Origin: Streptomyces agglomeratus
Lineage (GTDB): Bacteria; Actinomycetota; Actinomycetes; Streptomycetales; Streptomycetaceae
Assembly: GCF_001746415.1 (NCBI RefSeq)
Contig: NZ_MEHJ01000001.1
Span: 3,431,001 to 3,495,000 of the forward strand
Direction of reading: 5' to 3'
Length of the DNA: 64,000 bases
Positions within the stretch are counted from its first letter, which is position 1, and each line of letters begins with the position of its first letter. The notes under the pieces are model-generated. The model ran no database searches and was not told the origin of the DNA. It saw nothing but the letters and a program-made list of their open reading frames with translations. This document shows positions 43,031-51,566 of this stretch, piece after piece. The position numbers were made by a program, and so were the translations under genes.

Positions 43031-43702
43031 GTGGGAGACAGAGTGCGGGTCGTCATCGCCGAGGATTCAGTGTTGCTGCGGGAGGGCCTGACGCGGCTTC
43101 TGACCGACCTCGGACACGATGTCGTCGCGGGCGTCGGGGACGGAGAAGCCCTGATCAAGACCGTCGGCGACCTGGCGTCGCAGGGCGAACTGCCGGACGT
43201 GGTGGTGGCGGACGTACGGATGCCTCCGACCCACACCGACGAGGGCGTGCGGGCGGCGGTGCGGCTGCGCAAGGAGTACCCCGGAATCGGCGTACTGGTG
43301 CTCTCGCAGTACGTCGAGGAGCAGTACGCGACGGAGCTGCTGGCCGGGTCGAGCCGGGGCGTCGGTTATCTGCTGAAGGACCGGGTGGCGGAAGTACGCG
43401 AATTCGTGGACGCCGTCCTCCGGGTGGCCCAGGGCGGGACCGCGCTCGATCCCGAGGTCGTGGCGCAGCTGCTGGGCCGTAGCCGCAAGCAGGACGTCCT
43501 GGCCCGGCTGACGCCGCGCGAGCGGGAGGTCCTGGGCCTCATGGCCGAAGGACGGACGAACTCGGCGGTCGCCAGGCAACTGGTGGTGAGCGACGGCGCG
43601 GTCGAGAAGCACGTCAGCAACATCTTCCTTAAGCTCGGACTCGCGCCGAGTGAAGGTGATCACCGGCGGGTGCTGGCGGTGCTGACCTACCTCAATACGT
43701 GA
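43031..43702 (+). CDS. NarL/LuxR-type response regulator (223 aa)
   Basis: Receiver domain with acidic pocket (VVIAEDSVLLREGL) and phospho-Asp in VVVADVRMPPTHTDEG (about residue 60), Thr/Ser and Lys positions VLVLSQYVE and GYLLKDRV. The C-terminal LuxR DNA-binding domain has LTPREREVLGLMAEGRTNSA, AVEKHVSNIFLKLGL. GTG 43031. It is the only regulator next to the two kinases, so both may signal to it. Confidence 0.92.
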   Translation: MGDRVRVVIAEDSVLLREGLTRLLTDLGHDVVAGVGDGEALIKTVGDLASQGELPDVVVADVRMPPTHTDEGVRAAVRLRKEYPGIGVLVLSQYVEEQYATELLAGSSRGVGYLLKDRVAEVREFVDAVLRVAQGGTALDPEVVAQLLGRSRKQDVLARLTPREREVLGLMAEGRTNSAVARQLVVSDGAVEKHVSNIFLKLGLAPSEGDHRRVLAVLTYLNT

Positions 43703-43957
43703 CATGAGCACCTGAGCGCCTGAAGGCGATACCAGCGAGACACCCGTAACACGTAATCCGAGGATGAGCACAGAGCGTAATCGATCAGAAGCCGGGGGGC
43801 TGGCGAATCGTGACAAAACAGGGCAGCAGAGCGTCTCAAAACGGGGTCCACTATGTGACTGCTCCAGGGAAGGAGACCCTTACCGACGTAGGGTGGGCCC
43901 TGGGGCCACCGCTGGCCGGCCGGCCCCGAGCAGCCGCCTCGAGGGAGGTCCAGTTCA

Positions 43958-45925
43958 GTGACCAGCCAGGTCAGTAGCCCGGCCGAGAAGGCCGACGGAA
44001 CCGATGGTGCCGACGGAGCGAGTGACACCGTCGTCGGGGAACAGCGCAGCACGCCGAGCGGGAAGGTCTCCGAGAAGGAGGTCCGCCGGCTGGACCGGGT
44101 GATCATCCGTTTCGCGGGCGACTCCGGTGACGGAATGCAGCTCACGGGAGACCGCTTCACTTCCGAGACGGCGACCTTCGGAAACGATCTTTCGACGCTG
44201 CCCAACTTCCCGGCCGAGATCCGGGCGCCCGCCGGCACTCTGCCGGGTGTGTCCAGCTTCCAGCTGCACTTCGCCGACCACGACATCCTGACGCCGGGCG
44301 ACGCGCCCAACGTCCTGGTGGCCATGAACCCGGCCGCGCTGAAGGCGAACATCGGGGACGTGCCGCGCGGCGCCGACATCATCGTCAACACCGACGAGTT
44401 CACCAAGCGCCCGATGGCGAAGGTCGGCTACGAGACCTCTCCGCTGGAGGACGGCTCGCTGGAGGCGTACAACGTCCATCCGGTGCCGCTGACCACGATG
44501 ACGATCGAGGCGCTCAAGGAATTCGGCCTGTCCCGGAAGGAGGCCGAGCGCTCCAAGAACATGTTCGCGCTCGGACTGCTGTCGTGGATGTACCACCGGC
44601 CGACCGAGGGCACCGAGAACTTCCTGCGCACGAAGTTCGCCAAGAAGCCCGAGATCGCCGAGGCGAACGTCGCGGCGTTCCGGGCCGGCTGGAACTTCGG
44701 CGAGACGACCGAGGACTTCGCGGTCTCGTACGAGGTCGCCCCGGCGACCCGTGCGTTCCCCCCGGGGGCGTACCGCAACATCTCCGGGAACCTGGCCCTG
44801 TCGTACGGGCTGATCGCCGCCGGTCAGCAGGCGGACCTGCCGCTCTACCTGGGCTCGTACCCGATCACGCCGGCGTCCGACATCCTGCACGAGCTGAGCC
44901 GGCACAAGAACTTCGGCGTGCGGACCTTCCAGGCCGAGGACGAGATCGCGGCCATCGGCGCGGCGCTCGGCGCCGCGTTCGGCGGACAGCTCGCCGTCAC
45001 CACCACCTCGGGTCCGGGTGTGGCGCTCAAGTCGGAGACCATCGGGCTGGCGGTGTCGCTGGAGCTGCCGCTCCTGGTGGTCGCCATCCAGCGCGGCGGA
45101 CCGTCGACCGGCCTGCCGACCAAGACGGAGCAGGCCGACCTGCTCCAGGCGATGTACGGGCGCAACGGCGAGGCCCCGGTGCCGATCGTCGCGCCGCGCA
45201 CCCCCGCCGACTGCTTCGACGCGGCCATGGACGCGGCGCGGATCGCGCTGACCTACCGGACGCCGGTGTTCCTGCTGTCCGACGGCTACCTGGCCAACGG
45301 CAGCGAGCCGTGGCGGATCCCGGAGATCGACGAGCTGCCGGACCTGCGGGTGCAGTTCGCGACCGGGCCGAACCACGAGCTCGCCGACGGCACCGAGGTC
45401 TTCTGGCCGTACAAGCGCGACCCGCAGACCCTGGCCCGCCCGTGGGCCGTGCCCGGTACGCCCGGTCTCGAACACCGCATCGGCGGCATCGAGAAGCAGG
45501 ACGGCACGGGCAACATCTCGTACGACCCGGCCAACCACGACTTCATGGTCCGCACCCGCCAGGCCAAGGTCGACGGCATCGAGGTCCCGGACCTGGAGGT
45601 CGACGACCCGGACCAGGCCAGGACCCTGGTGCTGGGCTGGGGCTCGACGTACGGACCGATCACGGCCGCCGTACGCCGGCTGCGTGCCGCCGGGACGCCC
45701 ATCGCACAGGCGCACCTGCGCCATCTCAACCCGTTCCCCCGGAATCTGGGCGAAGTCCTGGGGCGCTACGACAAGGTGGTCGTGCCCGAGATGAACCTCG
45801 GACAGCTGGCCACCCTGCTCAGAGCGAAGTATCTGGTCGACGCCCACTCGTACAACCAGGTCAACGGCATGCCGTTCAAGGCCGAGCAGCTGGCCACGGC
45901 TCTCAAGGAGGCCACCCATGACTGA
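43958..45925 (+). CDS. korA: 2-oxoacid:ferredoxin oxidoreductase, fused gamma-alpha subunit (655 aa)
   Basis: Half of a thiamine-diphosphate enzyme that oxidatively decarboxylates a 2-oxoacid (2-oxoglutarate in the mycobacterial homologue) to acyl-CoA and reduces ferredoxin. The gamma domain (about 45-220) shows IRFAGDSGDGMQLTGDRF. The alpha domain (about 270-640) shows YPITPASDILHEL, QAEDEIAAIGAALGAAFGG and TTTSGPGVALKSETIGLAV. GTG 43958 follows GAGGGAGGT. Operon with korB (8-base overlap). The enzyme supplies an alternative, NAD-independent step of the TCA cycle. Confidence 0.94.
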   Translation: MTSQVSSPAEKADGTDGADGASDTVVGEQRSTPSGKVSEKEVRRLDRVIIRFAGDSGDGMQLTGDRFTSETATFGNDLSTLPNFPAEIRAPAGTLPGVSSFQLHFADHDILTPGDAPNVLVAMNPAALKANIGDVPRGADIIVNTDEFTKRPMAKVGYETSPLEDGSLEAYNVHPVPLTTMTIEALKEFGLSRKEAERSKNMFALGLLSWMYHRPTEGTENFLRTKFAKKPEIAEANVAAFRAGWNFGETTEDFAVSYEVAPATRAFPPGAYRNISGNLALSYGLIAAGQQADLPLYLGSYPITPASDILHELSRHKNFGVRTFQAEDEIAAIGAALGAAFGGQLAVTTTSGPGVALKSETIGLAVSLELPLLVVAIQRGGPSTGLPTKTEQADLLQAMYGRNGEAPVPIVAPRTPADCFDAAMDAARIALTYRTPVFLLSDGYLANGSEPWRIPEIDELPDLRVQFATGPNHELADGTEVFWPYKRDPQTLARPWAVPGTPGLEHRIGGIEKQDGTGNISYDPANHDFMVRTRQAKVDGIEVPDLEVDDPDQARTLVLGWGSTYGPITAAVRRLRAAGTPIAQAHLRHLNPFPRNLGEVLGRYDKVVVPEMNLGQLATLLRAKYLVDAHSYNQVNGMPFKAEQLATALKEATHD

Positions 45926-46967
45926 GGCGCTCTCGCTGGTGCCCAAGGCCGAGGCCAAGCAGTCCATGAAGGACTTCAAGTCCGATCAGGAAGTGCGCTG
46001 GTGCCCCGGATGCGGCGACTACGCGGTCCTCGCCGCCGTGCAGGGCTTCATGCCCGAGCTCGGACTGGCGAAGGAGAACATCGTCTTCGTCTCCGGGATC
46101 GGCTGCTCGTCCCGCTTCCCGTACTACATGAACACGTACGGCATGCACTCGATCCACGGCCGCGCGCCCGCGATCGCGACCGGCCTCGCGTCCTCGCGGC
46201 GTGACCTGAGCGTGTGGGTGGTGACCGGTGACGGCGACGCGCTGTCCATCGGCGGCAACCACCTGATCCACGCGCTGCGGCGCAACGTCAACCTGAAGAT
46301 CCTGCTGTTCAACAACCGGATCTACGGGCTGACCAAGGGCCAGTACAGCCCCACCTCCGAGATCGGCAAGATCACCAAGTCGACGCCGATGGGCTCGCTC
46401 GACGCGCCCTTCAACCCGGTGTCGCTGGCGATCGGCGCGGAGGCGAGTTTCGTCGCCCGTACGGTCGACTCCGACCGCAAGCACCTCACCGAGGTGCTGC
46501 GGCAGGCCGCCGACCACCCCGGCACGGCGCTGGTGGAGATCTATCAGAACTGCAACATCTTCAACGACGGCGCGTTCGACGCCCTGAAGGACAAGCAGCA
46601 GGCCGAGGAGGCCGTGATCCGGCTGGAGCACGGGCAGCCGATCCGCTTCGGTGCCGAGGGGTCGAAGGGCGTCGTACGGGACGCGGCGACCGGAGATCTC
46701 AAGGTGGTGGCGGTGACCGCCGAGAACGAGTCGCAGATCCTGGTCCACGACGCACACGCGGCGTCGCCCACGACGGCCTTCGCGCTCTCGCGCCTCGCGG
46801 ATCCGGACACGCTGCACCACACCCCCATCGGGGTGCTGCGCAGCGTCGACCGCCCGGTCTACGACACTCTGATGGCCGACCAGCTCGATGCCGCCATCGA
46901 GCAGAACGGCAAGGGCGACCTCGCGGCGCTGCTGGCGGGCAACGACACGTGGACGGTCGTCGGCTGA
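45918..46967 (+). CDS. korB: 2-oxoacid:ferredoxin oxidoreductase, beta subunit (349 aa)
   Basis: Binds thiamine diphosphate and one [4Fe-4S]. The cluster cysteines are C29 and C32 (RWCPGCGDY), C63 (SGIGCSSRF) and that in EIYQNCNIFNDG. The TPP-Mg motif is GDGDALSIGGNHLIHALRRN followed by NNRIYGLTKGQYSPTS. It starts within the korA end. The last bases and stop are perfectly duplicated (46958-46985) and then a 17-bp-stem terminator ends the operon. Confidence 0.95.
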   Translation: MTEALSLVPKAEAKQSMKDFKSDQEVRWCPGCGDYAVLAAVQGFMPELGLAKENIVFVSGIGCSSRFPYYMNTYGMHSIHGRAPAIATGLASSRRDLSVWVVTGDGDALSIGGNHLIHALRRNVNLKILLFNNRIYGLTKGQYSPTSEIGKITKSTPMGSLDAPFNPVSLAIGAEASFVARTVDSDRKHLTEVLRQAADHPGTALVEIYQNCNIFNDGAFDALKDKQQAEEAVIRLEHGQPIRFGAEGSKGVVRDAATGDLKVVAVTAENESQILVHDAHAASPTTAFALSRLADPDTLHHTPIGVLRSVDRPVYDTLMADQLDAAIEQNGKGDLAALLAGNDTWTVVG

Positions 46968-46985
46968 CGTCCGTCGGCTGACGTC
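46958..46985 (+). repeat. Perfect 14-bp tandem duplication spanning the korB stop
   Basis: CGTCGGCTGACGTC occurs twice in a row. The first copy contains the native TGA (46965-46967); the second is in the 3' flank. Confidence 0.9.
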
Positions 46986-47001
46986 ACCGCGCCGGTGGGT
47001 G

Positions 47002-47039
47002 AGAGGGGCGCCCGGTCCTGAGGGACCGGGCGCCCCTCT
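47002..47039 (+). terminator. Terminator of korAB
   Basis: Perfect 17-base arms (47002-47018 and 47023-47039) with a TGAG loop, followed by TTTC. It is the longest perfect stem in the window. Confidence 0.92.
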
Positions 47040-47077
47040 TTCACGCCCCGCGCGCCCGCCTTTCCGTGCCCCGCGCG

Positions 47078-47119
47078 CCGGATGTCATGACCGTATGGGG
47101 ATACGGACATGACATCCGG
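47078..47119. promoter_or_regulatory. 42-bp near-perfect palindrome upstream of rarD
   Basis: Nineteen-base arms (47078-47096 and 47101-47119) pair with one A/A mismatch around the loop GGGG. It ends 52 bases before the rarD start and lies after the korB terminator, so it is not needed as a terminator. It could be an operator, a leader hairpin or the relic of a second terminator. Confidence 0.6.
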
Positions 47120-47171
47120 GCCAGGTCGGCGCTACCTTCAGCAGGATGATGTGCGCGGGTCGGGAGGGCGA

Positions 47172-48318
47172 GTGAAGTCGGTCAACGAACAGCGGTCGGG
47201 GTTGCTGTACGGCATCGGCGCCTACGGAATGTGGGGCTCGTCCCCTCTTCTGGCCGCTCCTCAAACCCGCCGACGCGATGGAGATCCTGGCCCACCGCAT
47301 GGTCTGGTCCCTCGCCGTCGTCGGCTTGGCGCTGGTGGTGGTACGCCGGTGGGCATGGGTCGGGCAGCTCGTCCGTCAGCCCCGGAAGCTGGGGCTCATC
47401 GCCCTCGCCGCGACCGTCATCACCGTCAACTGGGGCCTCTACATCTGGTCCGTCAACAACGGCCAGGTCGTCGAGGCATCGCTCGGCTACTTCATCAATC
47501 CGCTGGTCACGATAGCCATGGGCGTGCTGCTGCTGAAGGAACGCCTGCGCCCGGCCCAGTGGGCGGCGGTCGCGGTGGGCCTCGCGGCGGTGCTCGTACT
47601 GGCCGTCGGGTACGGGCGGCCGCCGTGGATCTCGCTGGTCCTGGCCTTCTCGTTCGCGACGTACGGCCTGGTCAAGAAGAAGGTCAATCTGGGCGGCGTG
47701 GAGTCGCTGGCCGCCGAGACCGCCGTCCAGTTCCTGCCGGCGCTGGGCTACCTGCTGTGGATCGGGTCGCACGGTGGCGCGACCTTCGGTACGCAGGGAC
47801 CGGGCCACGCGGCGCTGCTCGCCGCCACCGGCATCGTGACCGCCGTGCCGCTGGTGTGCTTCGGGGCGGCGGCGATACGGGTGCCCTTGTCGACGCTGGG
47901 GCTGTTGCAGTATCTGGCGCCGGTCTTCCAGTTCGGGCTCGGCGTCGTGTACTTCCACGAGGCGATGCCGCCGGAGCGGTGGGCCGGGTTCTCGCTGGTG
48001 TGGGCGGCACTGGCGCTGCTGACGTGGGACGCGCTGCGGGCGGCCCGGCGTGGGCGGGCGCAGGCGCTGCGGCTTGCCGCGGTGGCCGCGGGCGCTAGTG
48101 CGGGTGCGAGTGCGGCGGGTGCGGGTGCGGCGGGTGCCTCGGGTGCCGGTACGGGCGCGGGGGCCGGTGCGGGTGAAGGCGCCGGTGCTGCCGCAGGCGC
48201 CGGTGAGGGTACGGGTGTGTGCGCGGGTGCCGCAGCGGGTGGTGCGTCCGGCACCGGCCCCGTGCCGGCCGAGCCCGCGCCGACGTCCACGTCCGCACCG
48301 TGGGCGGCGCGGCCCTGA
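47172..48318 (+). pseudogene. rarD: RarD-type EamA transporter gene with frameshift near the 5' end
   Basis: RarD proteins are ten-helix DMT-superfamily permeases. GTG 47172 opens with the normal family start (MKSVNEQRSGLLYGIGAYGM), but the frame is lost within 47232-47246. The rest of the protein continues in another frame from about 47252 (MEILAHRMVWSLAVVG from 47278 on). Compared with the expected WG-LVPLFWPLLKP segment, one G of a G-run and one C of a C-run are missing. The remaining body (346 aa) is intact and ends in an unusual Ala/Gly-rich tail of about 90 residues. Either a real inactivation, an N-terminally shortened protein from 47278, or a sequencing error in homopolymers. Confidence 0.75.
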
Positions 48319-48438
48319 GCCGGAACATGGCTGCGGCAGAGCACTGACCGGCTCCCGCAACCACGTCCAGCCCTTCTGCGTCCGGGGAGCAAGGGCCGGG
48401 GCTCACCCCCCGCACGCCCGCACCCCCCGCGCCTCCGC

Positions 48439-49881
48439 CTACGCCACCGGGACCGACCCCGGCCGAGCCGCGGCGGGCGCCGTGGCCCCGGGTGCGTCGA
48501 CCGCCCGCCTCCGCCCGCCCCGCAGGCCGAACGCCGTGATCACCGCTCCGACGACCACCATCACCGCCGGTACCGCCAGCGCCGCGCGGAAGGCGTCGAG
48601 GGTGGCTCCGGGGGAACCGTCACCGCCGGCCACCACCAGGCCGTACACCGCCGTCACCGCCGAGATGCCGACGGCGGAGCCGAACTGCGTCGCGGTCGCG
48701 AGCAGGCCGCCCGCCACACCCTGCTCCCGCTCCTCGATGCCGTCCGTCGCCGCGATCGTCAGCGGTCCGTACGCCAGCGCGAACGCCGCGCCCGTCAGGA
48801 ACAGCGTCGGCAGCATGAGGGCGTACGACCAGTCGAGCCCCACCGGCAGGAACAGCGCGTACGACACGATCGCCAGCAGGAATCCGCCGAAGATCACCCG
48901 CGCGTTGCCGAAGCGGTTGACCAGGCGCGGGGGGAGCGTCGGAGCCAGCACCGCGTCCACTCCCATGATCACCAGGGCCAGTGCCGTCTCCAGCGACGAC
49001 CAGCCGCGCAGTTCCTGGAGGTAGAGCGTCACCATGAACTGGAAGCCGAAGAAGGAGCCGACGAACAGCAGGGCGCCCAGATCGGCTCGGACCATCGACG
49101 CCTTGCGCAGGATGCCGAGCCGTACGAGGGGCGCGGGCGAGCGGCGCTCGACCGTGACGAACGCCGTCGCGAGCAGCAGCCCGGCCGCCACCACGGCCCC
49201 CGTGAGCTGCCAGCCGTCGAAGCCGTGCTCCAGCCGTACGATCCCGTACGCCAGCAGCAGCATCGCCCCTGCGGCCGTCGCCGCGCCGGCGAAGTCGAAG
49301 GAGCCGCCGCGGCGGGCGGGCCGCGCCTCCGCCGGCAGCAGCCGCAGCGCGGCCAGCAGGACGGCCCCGCCCAGCAGGACCGGGGCGAAGAAGACCCACC
49401 GCCAGCCGAACTGGGTCAGCAGTCCGCCGATGACCAGCCCGAGCGAGAAGCCGCCCGCGGCCGTGCCGGCGAAGACGAGCAGGGCCTTGTTGCGCTGCGG
49501 GCCCTCCTCGTACGAGGTGGTGATGATCGACATCGCGGCGGGGGTCATGAAGGCCGCGGCCACGCCCGTCACGAAGCGGGCGACGACGAGCATCCATCCC
49601 TCGGTGGCGAAGCCGCCCAGCATGGAGAAGCCCAGGAAGACCGTGAGCCAGGTCAGGAACATCCGCCGTCTGCCCAGCAGGTCGGCCGCACGGCCGCCGA
49701 GCAGGGTGAATCCGGCGTAACCGAGGACGTACGCGCTCATCACCCACGCCGCGGTGCCGGTCGGCAGCTCCAGGTCGGATCTGATGGACGGCACGGCCAC
49801 CGAGAGCATGGCGACGTCGATGCCTTCGAGGAAGATGGTGCCGCAGAGGACGAGCAGAAGTGCCCACGCGCGTCGGGTCAT
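48439..49881 (-). CDS. MFS multidrug exporter, DHA2-like (480 aa)
   Basis: About 14 hydrophobic helices. N-terminal FLEGIDVAMLSVAVPSIRSD, the helix 2-3 loop GGRAADLLGRRRMFL (about 62-76), and the motif C-like GFSLGLVIGGLLTQFGWRW (about 143-161). ATG 49881 (MTRRAWALLLVLCG); the frame stays open upstream without a better site. Only 85 bases separate it from the divergent HxlR regulator gene, the usual design of a regulator controlling its neighbour. Substrate unknown. Confidence 0.87.
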   Translation of the reverse strand: MTRRAWALLLVLCGTIFLEGIDVAMLSVAVPSIRSDLELPTGTAAWVMSAYVLGYAGFTLLGGRAADLLGRRRMFLTWLTVFLGFSMLGGFATEGWMLVVARFVTGVAAAFMTPAAMSIITTSYEEGPQRNKALLVFAGTAAGGFSLGLVIGGLLTQFGWRWVFFAPVLLGGAVLLAALRLLPAEARPARRGGSFDFAGAATAAGAMLLLAYGIVRLEHGFDGWQLTGAVVAAGLLLATAFVTVERRSPAPLVRLGILRKASMVRADLGALLFVGSFFGFQFMVTLYLQELRGWSSLETALALVIMGVDAVLAPTLPPRLVNRFGNARVIFGGFLLAIVSYALFLPVGLDWSYALMLPTLFLTGAAFALAYGPLTIAATDGIEEREQGVAGGLLATATQFGSAVGISAVTAVYGLVVAGGDGSPGATLDAFRAALAVPAVMVVVGAVITAFGLRGGRRRAVDAPGATAPAAARPGSVPVA

Positions 49882-49966
49882 GGGGAGCCTCGTATCGGGT
49901 CGGTTATCGGGATGCCGGTCGGTTCTCTCTTGTAACCATTGGCATCCTGAGGCAGCATCAGGTCCC

Positions 49967-50449
49967 ATGGAAGAAGGCACTTTGAAGTCACCGAGTAACT
50001 GCGAAGTCACCGACTCCCAGGGGACGTACGGCGACACCGACCCCTTCCAGTGGGACACCCGCGAGGACTGCGAGGTGCGGCAGATCCTCGACCGCGTGGC
50101 AGACAAGTGGTCGCTGCTCGTCATCGCGCTGCTCGACAGCCACGTACTGCGCTTCACCGAACTGCGGCGCAAGATCGACGGCATCAGCCAGCGCATGCTG
50201 ACAGTGACGCTGCGCCAACTGGAGCGCGACGGGCTCGTCAAGCGCACGGTACATCCGGTGGTGCCGCCGCGCGTGGAGTACGAACTCACTCCGCTCGGAG
50301 CGACGTTGCACACCACGATCCGCTCGCTCGTCACCTGGACCGAGAAGCACCAGAACGAGATCGCGGCCGCCCGGGCCGACTACGACGCCCGTGCCGCGGC
50401 CGGGGAAGAGACCCCTGCCGCCGCCCCCGCCACGGCTTCCGCACGCTGA
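49967..50449 (+). CDS. HxlR-family transcription regulator (160 aa)
   Basis: Winged-helix regulator. The family signature WDTREDCEVRQILDRVADKW (with the near-N-terminal Cys) is at about residues 24-43. The recognition region is FTELRRKIDGISQRMLTVTL and the wing GLVKRTVHPVVPPRVEYELT. ATG 49967. A C-terminal Ala/Pro tail follows. Divergent from the MFS gene with a shared 85-base promoter region, so it is the likely local regulator. Ligand or redox signal unknown. Confidence 0.9.
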   Translation: MEEGTLKSPSNCEVTDSQGTYGDTDPFQWDTREDCEVRQILDRVADKWSLLVIALLDSHVLRFTELRRKIDGISQRMLTVTLRQLERDGLVKRTVHPVVPPRVEYELTPLGATLHTTIRSLVTWTEKHQNEIAAARADYDARAAAGEETPAAAPATASAR

Positions 50450-50454
50450 CTCCG

Positions 50455-50515
50455 CTCCTCAGCCGCCCCCAGCCGTCCCCCAGCCGTCCCCCAAGTCGTC
50501 CCTCAGCCGTCACCC
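50455..50515. repeat. 11-12-bp tandem repeat spanning the stop of the SRPBCC gene
   Basis: About five copies of a CAGCCGTCCCC-type unit fill the gap between the convergent HxlR and SRPBCC genes. The last copy contains the SRPBCC stop (TGA on the minus strand, 50505-50503). Confidence 0.75.
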
Positions 50516-50901
50516 AGTGCGGCCGCGATCTCGTCCATGACCGCGCGCCAGTGGGTCCGCCTCGCCTCGCGCTCCCCGGCGTCGGCCAGGTGTTCCTGAT
50601 GGAAGCGGAGTACCGCCTTCTCGCCGCTCGCTCCGGCGGCGGAGACAGCGACCTGCACCGTCGTACTCCCGTACGTGAGGCGGACGCGGTCACCCGGCCG
50701 GTAGCTGCGGACCTCGCCCGTGACCCCGTCGGCCGTACGGTACGGGGCGCCCTTCTCGGCGGTCAGTTCCGCACCGGGGCCCAGCCAGAGCCCGACACCC
50801 TCGGGGCTCGCGATGAACTCCCATACGGCGGCGGGCGGGCGGGGCAGCGTACGGGAAACCCCGATCTCCCAGCCCGCGTCCTTCGTGAGTCCGGTCGGCA
50901 T
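50503..50901 (-). CDS. SRPBCC (AHSA1/polyketide-cyclase-like) domain protein (132 aa)
   Basis: Small hydrophobic-pocket protein of the START-like fold: VSRTLPRPPAAVWEFIASPE at the N-terminus, GEVRSYRPGDRVRLTYG in the middle and the long C-terminal helix (RRTHWRAVMDEIAAALGDG). The ATG overlaps the stop of the CGNR gene (TGATG). Members bind lipids or help folding of clients; no specific function can be assigned. The 3' end is part of a tandem repeat. Confidence 0.85.
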   Translation of the reverse strand: MPTGLTKDAGWEIGVSRTLPRPPAAVWEFIASPEGVGLWLGPGAELTAEKGAPYRTADGVTGEVRSYRPGDRVRLTYGSTTVQVAVSAAGASGEKAVLRFHQEHLADAGEREARRTHWRAVMDEIAAALGDG

Positions 50902-51566
50902 CAGCTCTCTCCTTCGCTTCCGGCGTGCTGCCCGGCCGGGTCCTCGGCCCGCGTCCCGGCCTGGTTCTCGCTCTGGCGGGCCCGGTGGGCGCGCGCCTTG
51001 CTGCGGTTGCCGCACCGCTCCATCGCACACCAGCGACGGCGGCCGGGGCGTGAGGTGTCGACGAACAGCAGGGAGCAGTCGTGCGAGCCGCAGGCCCGGA
51101 TGCGGCGGGCGTACGGCCCGGTGAACAGGTCTATCGCGTCGCGGGCGACCGTCGACAGCAGCTGGGACCCGGTGGCGCCCGGAGCCCACGCCCGCACGGC
51201 GCCCACGCCCGCGCCCACGTCGATCCGGGCGACCAGCGGCTCCCGCGCGGCGAACCGGTTGACCACGTCGAGGTCGGACGCGCCCAGTGCGCGGCCGTGG
51301 GCCCGGTCGGTCGCCAGGCGGTGGAGCGCGTCGCGCAGGGTGTGCGCGTCCACCAGCTCGCTCGCGCTCACGGCGGGGGCGAGCCCGGCCGGCAGCCGGC
51401 TGCGCTCCGCCCAGCGCACCAGATCGGCCGGCTCGTGCAGCACCTCGTACCGGGCGAGCAGGCCGGGGCCGCCGGTCGGCAGCAGTTCGAGGCACAGGGC
51501 GCCCGGGTCGAAGAGATACGGGCGGCCCTCCGGAGTACGCAGAGTCAGTCCGGGCGGCGAATCCAT
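50901..51566 (-). CDS. CGNR zinc-finger regulator (ABATE domain) (221 aa)
   Basis: Typical two-part protein. An N-terminal helical ABATE domain (about 1-165, DPGALCLELLPTGGPGL.. RDALHRLATDRA) is followed by the C-terminal Zn finger IRACGSHDCSLLFVDTSRPG, RRWCAMERCGNRSKARAHR, which gives the family its name (CGNR). A basic disordered tail follows. ATG 51566; a GTG at 51581 is possible. It is a probable DNA-binding regulator co-translated with the SRPBCC gene. TAACCGGTTA (51592-51601) just upstream could be its operator. Confidence 0.87.
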   Translation of the reverse strand: MDSPPGLTLRTPEGRPYLFDPGALCLELLPTGGPGLLARYEVLHEPADLVRWAERSRLPAGLAPAVSASELVDAHTLRDALHRLATDRAHGRALGASDLDVVNRFAAREPLVARIDVGAGVGAVRAWAPGATGSQLLSTVARDAIDLFTGPYARRIRACGSHDCSLLFVDTSRPGRRRWCAMERCGNRSKARAHRARQSENQAGTRAEDPAGQHAGSEGES

